Assembly (NCBI RefSeq): GCF_000430625.1
Contig: NZ_KE387172.1
Coordinates: forward strand, 29,263-86,925
Reading direction: 5' to 3'
DNA: 57,663 nt
DNA from: Aneurinibacillus terranovensis DSM 18919
GTDB taxonomy: Bacteria; Bacillota; Bacilli; Aneurinibacillales; Aneurinibacillaceae
Shown: positions 7,997-15,550 of the stretch, piece after piece
Layout of the letters: every line of letters starts with the position of its first letter
How positions within the stretch are numbered: position 1 is the stretch's first letter
Notes under the pieces: model-generated
What the model was told of the DNA's origin: nothing
Seen by the model: the letters and a program-made list of their open reading frames with translations, nothing else
Database searches by the model: none
Program-made: the position numbers and the translations under genes

Positions 7997-8281
7997 ATGT
8001 GCTTAGCTATTCCAGGACAAATTGTGGAGCTTCTCGACGGTGATCACCATTACGCTATGGTTGACGTTTCCGGCGTGCGCCGGAAAATCAACATCGGCCT
8101 GCTGAAAAATGAAGGAACCCGGCTTGGCGATTGGGTGCTCCTCCATGTCGGATTTGCCATGAGCAAGATTAGCGAAGAACAGGCGGTTGAGCAGCTGAGA
8201 TTGCTCAGCATGCTAGGTGAATCGGACGAGGCCATACAGGAAGTAATGGGGTATCAATTTGATGAAGAGAAAAAAACGTGA
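7997..8281 (+). CDS. hypC: HypC, Fe(CN)2CO assembly chaperone
   Basis: The 94-residue protein begins MCLAIPGQIVEL; Cys2, exposed after removal of Met1, is the ligand that carries the iron precursor in HypC/HybG proteins. The OB-like fold sequence VDVSGVRRKINIGLL and LLHVGFAMSKISEEQA follow the family. It passes the Fe(CN)2CO unit between HypD and the large-subunit precursor. AAGGAGGA is 10 bases upstream. The slightly extended acidic tail (from about residue 75) is not unusual. Confidence 0.95.
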   Translation: MCLAIPGQIVELLDGDHHYAMVDVSGVRRKINIGLLKNEGTRLGDWVLLHVGFAMSKISEEQAVEQLRLLSMLGESDEAIQEVMGYQFDEEKKT

Positions 8282-8307
8282 AGAAAATGAGCATTGGAGG
8301 TGTGATT

Positions 8308-9426
8308 ATGACGATGAAATACGTTGACGAGTTTCGCGACCCGGAATTAATCCGCAGGACATCGGAAGAGATCCATCGTCTTGTCGATCCTGATTATCAT
8401 TATCGTTTCATGGAAGTTTGTGGCGGGCATACGTTTTCGATCTTTCGATTTGGGTTGCAGCATCTGCTGCCAGCAAACATCGAACTCGTTCATGGACCGG
8501 GATGTCCGGTTTGCGTTCTTCCCATGGGGCGGATGGACGACGGTTTATCCATTGCCCGGCAGCCGAATGTGATTTTCACCGCTTTCGGTGATGTGATGCG
8601 GGTTCCCGGTTCACAGGGAACTCCCTTAGAACTCCGGGCCAGAGGAACCGACATCCGTATGATTTACTCTCCCCTGGACGCTTTAAAGATTGCCATGGAT
8701 CATCCAGAACAGCAAGTGGTGCTGTTCGCCATCGGCTTTGAAACGACGGCCCCGTCGACGGCGCTGACGCTCATGCGCGCCCGCGAGTTAAACGTGCCCA
8801 ATTTTTACGTGTTTTCCAATCATGTTATGATTTTGCCGGCGATTCGCACGATCCTGGATTCTCCGGATATGCGCATCGACGGGTTTATAGGACCAGGGCA
8901 TGTCTCGACGGTGATCGGCGCCCATCCTTATGAACTTGTCACGGAACATTATGGAAAACCTGTGGTGATCTCAGGTTTTGAGCCGCTCGATTTACTCCAA
9001 TCGATCCTTATGCTGGTCAAACAAATGAAGGAAGGCCGTGCGCAAGTGGAAAACCAGTACAGCCGTGTAGTTCCATGGGAAGGAAACATCCCTGCGCTGG
9101 AAGTGATGAACGAAGTTTTTGAAGTCCGTCCTTTCTTCGAGTGGAGGGGACTTGGGGTCATCTCCCAATCGGCGCTGAAACTGCGGCCCGAATTCGCCCG
9201 GTGGGATGCGGAAGTCCGCTTCCAGATGGAAGGTGTTCGCGTCACCGATCCGAAAGCGGCGCAATGTGGTGAAGTATTAAAAGGGGTGCTTAAACCGCAT
9301 CAATGCAAATGGTTTGGGAAAGAATGCACACCTGAACATCCTATAGGTGCCCTCATGGTGTCATCGGAAGGGGCGTGCGCCGCATATTACCATCACGTCC
9401 ACATGCGTCAGGCAATCGGCGAATAG
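8308..9426 (+). CDS. hypD: HypD, scaffold for Fe(CN)2CO synthesis
   Basis: HypD (372 residues) is the iron-sulfur scaffold on which the cyanide ligands are attached to iron. Visible signatures are MEVCGGHT (about residue 36), GPGCPVCVLP (about residue 65), FAIGFETTAP and the C-terminal cysteines around QCKWFGKEC, which bind the [4Fe-4S] cluster. ATG 8308 was chosen because GGAGGT lies 6 bases upstream; a GTG at 8278 in frame would overlap hypC and has no ribosome site of its own. It follows hypC directly and the two proteins form a complex. Confidence 0.95.
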   Translation: MTMKYVDEFRDPELIRRTSEEIHRLVDPDYHYRFMEVCGGHTFSIFRFGLQHLLPANIELVHGPGCPVCVLPMGRMDDGLSIARQPNVIFTAFGDVMRVPGSQGTPLELRARGTDIRMIYSPLDALKIAMDHPEQQVVLFAIGFETTAPSTALTLMRARELNVPNFYVFSNHVMILPAIRTILDSPDMRIDGFIGPGHVSTVIGAHPYELVTEHYGKPVVISGFEPLDLLQSILMLVKQMKEGRAQVENQYSRVVPWEGNIPALEVMNEVFEVRPFFEWRGLGVISQSALKLRPEFARWDAEVRFQMEGVRVTDPKAAQCGEVLKGVLKPHQCKWFGKECTPEHPIGALMVSSEGACAAYYHHVHMRQAIGE

Positions 9427-9445
9427 CTCAGGGAGGAAAAAAGAT

Positions 9446-10480
9446 ATGAAGACTACCAAGATGAGTTTTACTGATGCCCATATTGAGTTGGCCCATGGAG
9501 CCGGTGGGAAAGCCAGCCGACGACTCATCGAGGGGCTATTGGTTCCTTACTTGATGAACGACACGTTGCCGGAGTTGAACGATGCGGCACACATCGATGC
9601 TGATGGACGGCGTTTGGCTATTACGGCAGACAGCTATGTTGTCAAGCCGCTCGTCTTTCCGGGCGGGTCCATCGGCGAACTTGCCATAAATGGGACGGTT
9701 AACGATTTGGCCATGGGCGGAGCAAAGCCATTGGCGCTGGTGACCACGTTCATATTAGAAGCGGGCCTTTCGACATCTGAGCTGGAACGGGAAGTGGCGG
9801 CCATGGCCAGGGCGGCACAGTGTGCCGGGGTGTCCGTGGTGGGGGGCGATACGAAGGTGGTGGAACACGGTAAAGCAGACGGGCTGTTCATCACCACTGC
9901 AGGTATTGGTCTTACTGATCAGCGCGTATTCCTTTCGGCCGAACACGTTCGACCCGGCGATCAGGTAATTCTTTCCGGTCCGATCGGAGATCACGGGATC
10001 ACCGTCCTCCTGGCCAGGGGGGAATTGGATTTGGAAGCCGATCTCACCTCAGATACGCGCCCGCTATGGCCATTCGTTGCTAACCTCATCGACGCTGCGG
10101 CGCCAGGGCTGCGCTGGTTACGCGACCCGACGCGGGGCGGCGTGGCTACGGCGTTAAACGAATTGGCAAGAGACGCCAAAGTCGCCGTAGTGCTGGACGA
10201 GGAGGCGATTCCGGTACGTCCGGCGGTGCGGGGTACTTGTGAAATTTTAGGCCTGGATCCTCTTCACATTGCCAACGAAGGGCAGTTTCTCGCCATCGTT
10301 TCCCCGGAATACGCCGATATGGCGTTAGAAGCGATCCGGGGCATACCGGGCGGAGAGGACGCGCGGCGCATCGGCGAAATTCAAGAAGATCCGAAAAAAG
10401 TCGTCCTGGCGCGTTCCCGCTACGGAGGTACGCGGGTCATTGATATGCTTGTAGGCGATCCGCTGCCGCGTATTTGTTAA
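9446..10480 (+). CDS. hypE: HypE, carbamoyl dehydratase (CN ligand synthesis)
   Basis: This 344-residue PurM/AIRS-like ATPase ends in PRIC, the invariant C-terminal Cys that accepts the carbamoyl group from HypF and is dehydrated to thiocyanate. The ATP-binding parts are seen as LAHGAGGKASRRLI near the start, TADSYVVKPLVFPGG, NDLAMGGAKPLAL and VVGGDTKVVEHG. The ATG at 9446 follows GGGAGGAAAA; upstream in-frame starts lie inside hypD. Length and ends match the family. Confidence 0.95.
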   Translation: MKTTKMSFTDAHIELAHGAGGKASRRLIEGLLVPYLMNDTLPELNDAAHIDADGRRLAITADSYVVKPLVFPGGSIGELAINGTVNDLAMGGAKPLALVTTFILEAGLSTSELEREVAAMARAAQCAGVSVVGGDTKVVEHGKADGLFITTAGIGLTDQRVFLSAEHVRPGDQVILSGPIGDHGITVLLARGELDLEADLTSDTRPLWPFVANLIDAAAPGLRWLRDPTRGGVATALNELARDAKVAVVLDEEAIPVRPAVRGTCEILGLDPLHIANEGQFLAIVSPEYADMALEAIRGIPGGEDARRIGEIQEDPKKVVLARSRYGGTRVIDMLVGDPLPRIC

Positions 10481-10567
10481 ATGGTCGCTCCGGCTGCCTT
10501 GCGCGCATCGGGGAAGCGCGGCCGTCTGTTTCATCATCCGTAAGGACGGGAGGTGCTGAAACGAACC

Positions 10568-10819
10568 ATGCGTACACTTTATGGCACAAAAGGATGCCCT
10601 TACACGAAGGAGATGCGGGAATCTTTATTATGGGATGGAGAAGAGTTTACCGAATATGATGTGGAAGAAGACGAAGAAGCGTTAAAACAGCTCATCGCTT
10701 TGACGGGCGGACGCACCGTCCCTGTCCTGGTTGAAGACGACCGTGTCGTTCAAGTCGGGTTTTGCGGCCGCGGATGCATTGTCAAGCTGCCTTCTTCCAT
10801 GGAAGATACATCTTTGTAA
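10568..10819 (+). CDS. Small glutaredoxin-like (UXX-star type) thiol protein
   Basis: A thioredoxin-fold protein of 83 residues with the redox site GCPYTKEM at about residues 9-16 and the cis-Pro motif TVPVLVED near residue 53. The C-terminus has GFCGRGC. It resembles the short UXX-star glutaredoxin-like family that often sits in hyp or metal-cofactor loci. A role in keeping Hyp cysteines reduced is plausible but not shown. The start is uncertain: ATG 10568 gives the best fold start and lies 13 bases after GGGAGGTG; GTG 10553 would add five residues. Confidence 0.75.
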   Translation: MRTLYGTKGCPYTKEMRESLLWDGEEFTEYDVEEDEEALKQLIALTGGRTVPVLVEDDRVVQVGFCGRGCIVKLPSSMEDTSL

Positions 10820-10837
10820 AAAGGTAGGTGGTTTATC

Positions 10838-13087
10838 ATGCATATCGCACAGCTCATTCGCGTTCACGGCGTTGTTCAGGGGATCGGTTTTCGCCCCTTT
10901 ATCTTTCGCCTGGCGAAACGGTGGGAGCTTAGCGGCTGGGTGTGCAACGGGGAAAGCGGCGTGGAGATACATGTGGAAGGGGATGCCTCCGCCATTCAGA
11001 CGTTTATCGAGGAAGTCACGACACATCCTCCTGCGCTGGCCCGGGTGACCGATCTGGAAATCGAAGATGTGGCCGTGCAGGGGCTTCACGATTTTCGAAT
11101 CCGTGAAAGCAAGCGGAACGATCGGCCGACGGTGCACATCCCTGCCGATCAGGCCGTGTGTTCGGCTTGTTTGACCGAACTGTTTCATCCTGCAAACCGC
11201 CGCTATCTGTATCCTTACATCAATTGCACGGAGTGCGGCCCCCGCTACACCGTGATACAACGCCTGCCGTATGACCGTCCCTATACGACGATGAAATCGT
11301 GGCCCATGTGCCCGGCCTGTTCTGCAGAGTATTATGAGCCGACCGACCGCAGGTTCCACGCGCAGCCGACTGCCTGCCCCGAGTGCGGGCCTTATTATCA
11401 CATGCGATGGCAAGGCGAAGAGATAAATGGAGATGGCAAAGTCATCGAAAAGACCGCCCAGCTTCTTCGTGCAGGGCGCATCGTGGCGATCAAAGGACTT
11501 GGCGGATATCATCTGGCATGCGATGCGGAAAACGCTCAGGCGGTGTGGACACTCAGAGATCGGAAGCGTCGCAGGGCGAAACCGTTTGCCCTGATGGTCA
11601 AAGACGTGGAGACCGCGCGGATGCTTATTAAGCTATCACCGGAAGAAGAGGCGCTTCTTACGTCTGCGGCTCGTCCTATTGTGCTTGCCCGCTCACACCG
11701 CTCGCTTCCGGGCGTGGCACCTGATAACACCGATTGCGGCGTGATGCTCCCGTATACACCGCTCCATCATTTGCTGTTTCATTTCGGTGCGCCGCCTGTG
11801 CTTGTAATGACGAGCGCCAATCGCTCCGGTGAACCCATTATCTATAAAGATGAAGACGCTGTGGAAGGGCTTGAAGGACTTGTCGACGCCTGGCTTATCG
11901 GTGAGCGGCCCATCGCCCGCCGCGTCGACGATTCCGTCGTCCGCGTGAGCGAATTTGGGTCCACTGTACTCCGCCGGGCGAGGGGATACGCTCCGCTTCC
12001 TGTCACTCAATTGCCCGGCGATCGGCCCATTCTTGCTGTCGGCTCTGACCTGAAAAATACTGTCACGTTAGTCGTTAAGGGTCAGGCGATCGTAAGCCAG
12101 CATGTGGGAGATTTGACGCAGTACGAGGCGTATGCGGCATTTGAGCAGACCATCTACGATCTTTTGTCGATGTATGATGTCCCGCTGGCAGACACGATCG
12201 TGGCGCATGATCTCCATCCCGATCATCGTTCCGCCCAGTTTGCGCGCGGGCTGGAAAACTGCGAGTACGTTGGCATCCAGCATCACCGCGCCCATGTGGC
12301 ATCCGTGCTGGCGGAACGAAATGCTCTGGACAAACGGGTGATCGGAGTGGCATTTGATGGGACGGGATTTGGCGATGATGGGGCCATCTGGGGCGGGGAA
12401 CTGTTTGTCGGAAGCGTCGCAGAAGGATTGGAACGGCATGGGCACCTTCGCTATGCCGTGCTTCCGGGCGGTGATGCGGCGGCACGTATACCGCTTCAGG
12501 CGCTGGCCGGTTTCTTTGTCGACGTGCCCGAATTGGCGACGGACGTCGGCAGGCGGCTTGCGCTTCCAGAACGGTTTTTCACGACGGTAAAACTCGTGGA
12601 AAAAAGACTCCGCACCTTCCCCACAACGTCCGTTGGCCGATTATTCGATGCCGCAGCCGCCCTTTTAGGATTCACCGAATCCATTTCGTTTGAAGGCCAG
12701 GCAGCTATATGGCTCGAACATCTCGCTCGCTCTGTCTCTTTGGAGAAGGTGTATCCTTTTCCGTGGGATGAAAAGGAACTTGACTATCGTCCCCTCTTGC
12801 AGGCGCTGGCGGAAGATCGTTTGAATGGGCGGGACGCGGCGTCGATTGCCCGTTCGTTTCATAGGAGCATCGCTGAAGGCGTATTTCGAAGCGCCCTCGC
12901 TTTAGGAGAAGCCCACGGGATCGATACGGTTGTATTATCCGGCGGTGTATTTCAAAATTCTCTTTTGCTAGCCGATCTGAAGGAGTTGTTCACTGAAAGG
13001 GCCATGCATGTATGGATAGGTGAGAGGGTCCCCCCAAACGACGGTGGCATCAGCCTCGGACAGGCGGCGCTGGTGGCGGCGACGTAG
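10838..13087 (+). CDS. hypF: HypF, carbamoyltransferase for CN ligand synthesis
   Basis: HypF (749 residues) turns carbamoyl phosphate and ATP into carbamoyl-adenylate and hands the group to HypE. Domain order is complete. An acylphosphatase domain (1-92) has VHGVVQGIGFRPF. A double zinc finger (about 108-190) has CSAC, CTEC, CPAC and CPEC. A YrdC-like domain (about 200-390) has KGLGGYHLACDA and VMTSANRSGEPI. The Kae1-like C-terminal domain (about 400-749) has HDLHPDH, QHHRAH and GVAFDGTGFGDDG. It closes the operon; the stop is followed by about 400 bases with no gene. Confidence 0.96.
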   Translation: MHIAQLIRVHGVVQGIGFRPFIFRLAKRWELSGWVCNGESGVEIHVEGDASAIQTFIEEVTTHPPALARVTDLEIEDVAVQGLHDFRIRESKRNDRPTVHIPADQAVCSACLTELFHPANRRYLYPYINCTECGPRYTVIQRLPYDRPYTTMKSWPMCPACSAEYYEPTDRRFHAQPTACPECGPYYHMRWQGEEINGDGKVIEKTAQLLRAGRIVAIKGLGGYHLACDAENAQAVWTLRDRKRRRAKPFALMVKDVETARMLIKLSPEEEALLTSAARPIVLARSHRSLPGVAPDNTDCGVMLPYTPLHHLLFHFGAPPVLVMTSANRSGEPIIYKDEDAVEGLEGLVDAWLIGERPIARRVDDSVVRVSEFGSTVLRRARGYAPLPVTQLPGDRPILAVGSDLKNTVTLVVKGQAIVSQHVGDLTQYEAYAAFEQTIYDLLSMYDVPLADTIVAHDLHPDHRSAQFARGLENCEYVGIQHHRAHVASVLAERNALDKRVIGVAFDGTGFGDDGAIWGGELFVGSVAEGLERHGHLRYAVLPGGDAAARIPLQALAGFFVDVPELATDVGRRLALPERFFTTVKLVEKRLRTFPTTSVGRLFDAAAALLGFTESISFEGQAAIWLEHLARSVSLEKVYPFPWDEKELDYRPLLQALAEDRLNGRDAASIARSFHRSIAEGVFRSALALGEAHGIDTVVLSGGVFQNSLLLADLKELFTERAMHVWIGERVPPNDGGISLGQAALVAAT

Positions 13088-13500
13088 AGCGCCCATGAGA
13101 TGATAGTCCGCTTTTGCGTAGCTGTTGATCACCTGTGGACACGTATACCAGGCATTGTAGAAGCAATGGCACATGCGTCTTCAATAAAGCAGAAGGATTC
13201 TGTTTTCACGATTTGCTGAAGAACAGGCTTCGAGAGTAGAGAGGCAGCCGATGTTGTTGTAAAAAATTGCGTATGGGTTCGTGTTTTGGTACTATAGGGG
13301 TATAAGACATGTCTTTTCCTCCTCTGGTAAGATTGGTTGTGGTGACATATCTATACCATAGGAAAAGGAAGATGTCTCTTTTTTTATCTGGAAGAAAAAT
13401 GGGAGCGAATTTACTCATTTATAGTATAATTAAAAGATTTGCAAAATTTTCGTTTAAATATTAGCAAAAGATCAATGTGGCAACGATTCCTCTGAATTTA
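13088..13500. other. Non-coding stretch after hypF
   Basis: I find no credible gene in these 413 bases; short frames on both strands lack ribosome sites and family likeness. The only structure is the terminator-like foldback at 13,305-13,386. GC content falls sharply compared with hypF, marking the end of the hydrogenase block. Confidence 0.6.
13305..13386 (+). terminator. Long-loop terminator-like hairpin after hydrogenase operon
   Basis: AGACAT...CTTTTCC at 13,305-13,319 can pair with GGAAAAGG...ATGTCT ending at 13,377, followed by CTTTTTTT. The stem is bulged and the loop is about 45 bases, unusually long for an intrinsic terminator. It may be the operon terminator or part of a larger regulated leader. 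Confidence 0.4.
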
Positions 13501-13525
13501 GATCCAGCTTAAGCTGGATCTTTTT
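13501..13525 (+). terminator. Rho-independent terminator
   Basis: GATCCAGCTTAAGCTGGATC is a perfect 20-base palindrome followed by TTTTT. It ends any transcription coming from the left and stands directly before the decayed tautomerase gene. Confidence 0.75.
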
Positions 13526-13550
13526 ACATAAATAGAGCTATTAGTTCTTA

Positions 13551-13727
13551 ATCAAGGAGGAATTAATCGAAAAAATGTCTCACTTGGTAGCAGAAACGTT
13601 ACAATCCCCTATTCAAAGCGTTCGAGTGCTCATCCACGAAATGCCAATATAGCATTGGGGGATTGCCGGGGAATCTGTAAAGACAATAAGAGGCCGTACA
13701 AGTATAGAAGAAAGGGGAGATAAATAA
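13551..13727 (+). pseudogene. 4-oxalocrotonate tautomerase pseudogene
   Basis: Reading codons from 13,551 gives IKEELIEKMSHLVAETLQ, then SVRVLIHEMPI, a TAG at 13,650-13,652, then HWGIAGESVKTIRGR in the same frame up to TAA at 13,725. This is the 4-oxalocrotonate tautomerase pattern (KEELIEKMT..VAETLG, SVRVLI.EMP, WGIGG). The N-terminus with the catalytic Pro1 is missing and the residue before HW is an amber codon, so no active enzyme is expected. In catechol meta-cleavage the enzyme isomerises 2-hydroxymuconate. The stop TAA overlaps the ATG of the monooxygenase gene, a relic of operon coupling. Confidence 0.75.
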
Positions 13728-13909
13728 TGTCAGCAGAACCTGCTTTAGAACCTGCCTTCCAAAAAAAGCTCAGGGAGCAACCCTGCGATTGGCAGACAAA
13801 GAATGAATATGAAGAAGTTACGCTTAGACAGCAACCTTATCTGCATGGACAGTACCGCAATATCCATGATGAGAGAGACTATACATCTATGATCCTCGTT
13901 ATACGAGAG

Positions 13910-14536
13910 TGAACTACCCGCCACCTCCGCTTCGCTTAGAGGTGGGGGCTTCTAAGATGATCGTACCTAACGGTACGAAATTGACTTAGCTATCGAGCCT
14001 GTTCCATGCTCTATCTATGATTAGGCTAACAGTCGCAATCCTTCGTTTTTGATATTGATAGAAGCGTTCCAATCCCTGTCTGCAACAAAACCGCATTGAC
14101 AGGGGAATGTGCGCTCAGAAAGGGATAGGGATTCTTTCACTCGACCGCAACATGAGCAAGTCTTGGACGATGGAAACCACTTATCTATTTTGATAAGCTT
14201 TTTTCCCTGCTCCTCTAACTTGTATTGGAGAAATGTCGTAAACATGCCCCAGGCATTATCTGCAACACTTTTGTCAAAGTTGAGGGCTTGTGACATTCCT
14301 TACATGTTGAGGTCTTCGACAACCGCGCAGTCATACCGTTTCGCTAATTTGTGCGATTCCTTATGTAGAAAGTCTTTTCGTTGGTTCGCAATCCTTTTAT
14401 TTATCTAAGACTGATTATATCACAGCATAAGAGAAGGAACAATGTTAGGCTGCGCCTAACCGAAATTCATCTCCCGCTTTCACTGCTGCTGTCGCACCTT
14501 CACGTTTAGAAGTGGGAGACTTCTTTCGGAAGAATG
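13910..14536 (-). mobile_element. IS200/IS605-family relic (tnpB-only, internally deleted)
   Basis: A 627-bp insertion with hairpin ends rather than inverted repeats. On the minus strand the left end begins at 14,536 and has the pair CTCCC...GGGAG (14,466-14,514); the right end has CCCCCACCT...AGGTGGCGGG (13,917-13,950) and finishes GTAGTTCA. Inside is the C-terminal part of a TnpB. Removing exactly these bases rejoins CGA GAG with TTA AAA AGC and restores the monooxygenase frame, which fixes both borders. The flank 5' of the left end reads TTTTTAA, fitting a TTTAA-like target motif. No TnpA gene is present, so it cannot move on its own. Confidence 0.85.
14021..14406 (-). pseudogene. TnpB (IS605 OrfB) C-terminal remnant
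   Basis: On the minus strand the frame reads KRIANQRKDFLHKESHKLAKRYD and VVEDLNM, then a TAA, then GMSQALNFDKSVADNAWGMF on to the end. The Glu in VVEDLN is the RuvC-II residue and the Asp in DRDWNAS the RuvC-III residue. The zinc finger is intact (CSCCG and CQCG). The N-terminal half with the RuvC-I Asp is lost and the ochre codon splits the rest. Only the last 91 residues form an open frame from ATG 14,296. Confidence 0.85.
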
Positions 14537-15309
14537 TTAAAAAGCTCGGATTGGGAAGGATTCCGTGATCCGAAAAAATTCTGGTATACGACGTATGTGA
14601 GTAATCGGAAAAAGCTTGCGGAAGAAGTGGAAAATGGGTTCGAATATACGAAGGAATTAGAGATTATTGAAAATCTTTCCCCTGAATGGGTGAATGCAAT
14701 GAGAGACTTGTATACCCCACTGCGTCATCTTGAATATGGTGAGAATGTACAAATGCAGCACGTGATTCGCTATGCGATGGGCAGCACAATCGAACAATGT
14801 GCAACGTTCAAGGCGTATGATAAAACCGGGCGGGCCCAGTGGATTTTATTATGGGCCATGAACATGTAGGAACATCACGGTGATTTTCTAAGCTATGGCA
14901 AAGAAATACTGATGCAGGATGCTGCCTATCAGCCACTGCGTAAGTATGTGGAAGAAATCCTCATCACAGAAGACTGGGCCGAAGTGCTGATCGCTGAGAA
15001 CTTGACGCTCGATTATGGGAATTGGCCTGGAGATTATCTCTGGGGATTAATTTTAAGCGATCCAAGAGAAACGCCGGAAGAGACGATGAGCAATGCAGAA
15101 ATTATCGGGGAATGGGTAAACAAGTGGTACCCGAAGGCATACGAAGCGTTTTCTTCCTTGTCTCCGATATTTGAAAAGCATAGCCTCCCCATCGATCTTT
15201 CAGCTTCTCTCAAAAAAATCGAAGAGGAAATTGTGATTCTGACTTTCAAAAAGTACAATGTGACATTTAAAATTCATGAATTGATTTAAATGGGATAAGG
15301 AAGAAGCAA

Positions 15310-15477
15310 ATGGAAACGAAGCAGGCGTACGTGGGATGGATTTGGATACCAGTGGCGGGGAAGTCGTAGAGGCAATCATTGAAGCGATTAAACAGGATAA
15401 CGAAATTTTTTGAAATCGATATTCCGGATCTCGAAGAAACAAGGGCGTATTCTATGGCTAATCCATATTCAGATTGA
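15310..15477 (+). pseudogene. Monooxygenase effector (MmoB/DmpM-like) protein remnant
   Basis: Directly after the small subunit, a frame gives MDLDTSGGEVVEAIIEAIKQDN and then TGA; shifted by one base it continues EIDIPDLEETRAYSMANPYSD to a stop at 15,475. The first part resembles the conserved VGPVLRAGDVADAVIEAIREDN region of coupling proteins of soluble diiron monooxygenases. These small cofactor-free proteins bind the hydroxylase and tune its activity. Length (about 55 codons against 90-110) and the frame break show decay. The match is short, so the call depends on the neighbouring small-subunit gene. Confidence 0.55.
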
Positions 15478-15550
15478 AATTGAAATTGAAAGGTTACATC
15501 ATTTATAATTGATTGAACATTTAAAATTATCGGCCTTATGGGAGGGTGCT

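Larger units (their letters stand above)
13727..15289 (+). pseudogene. Soluble diiron monooxygenase small (beta) subunit, interrupted
   Basis: The gene is in three in-frame pieces. The N-terminal 61 codons (13,727-13,909) start behind GAAAGGGGAG and contain WQTKNEYEEVTLRQQPYL. The IS200/IS605 relic follows. Codons resume at 14,537 with LKSSDWEGFRDPKKFW and run to a TAG at 14,867, then continue in frame from EHHGDFLSYGKEI to 15,289. LKSSDW.GFRDP and the helix VIRYAMGSTIEQCATF are typical of the beta subunit of propane, toluene or phenol type soluble diiron monooxygenases (PrmC/TouE family). The beta subunit is structural; the iron-binding alpha subunit is not in the window. Joined, the pieces give about 310 codons, near family length. 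Confidence 0.78.

Noticed and set aside
10682-11512. Long minus-strand frame of 276 codons
   Set aside because: It is antisense to the glutaredoxin-like and hypF genes, has low-complexity His/Arg-rich content and no ribosome site; a shadow of GC-rich coding sequence.
13206-13418. Minus-strand frame of 70 codons after hypF
   Set aside because: No homology, covers the terminator-like foldback, and has no convincing ribosome site.
13650-14869. Pyrrolysine or other recoding at the two TAG codons
   Set aside because: The genes also carry an IS insertion, a lost N-terminus and frame breaks nearby, so they are dead anyway; nothing in the window points to a recoding system.
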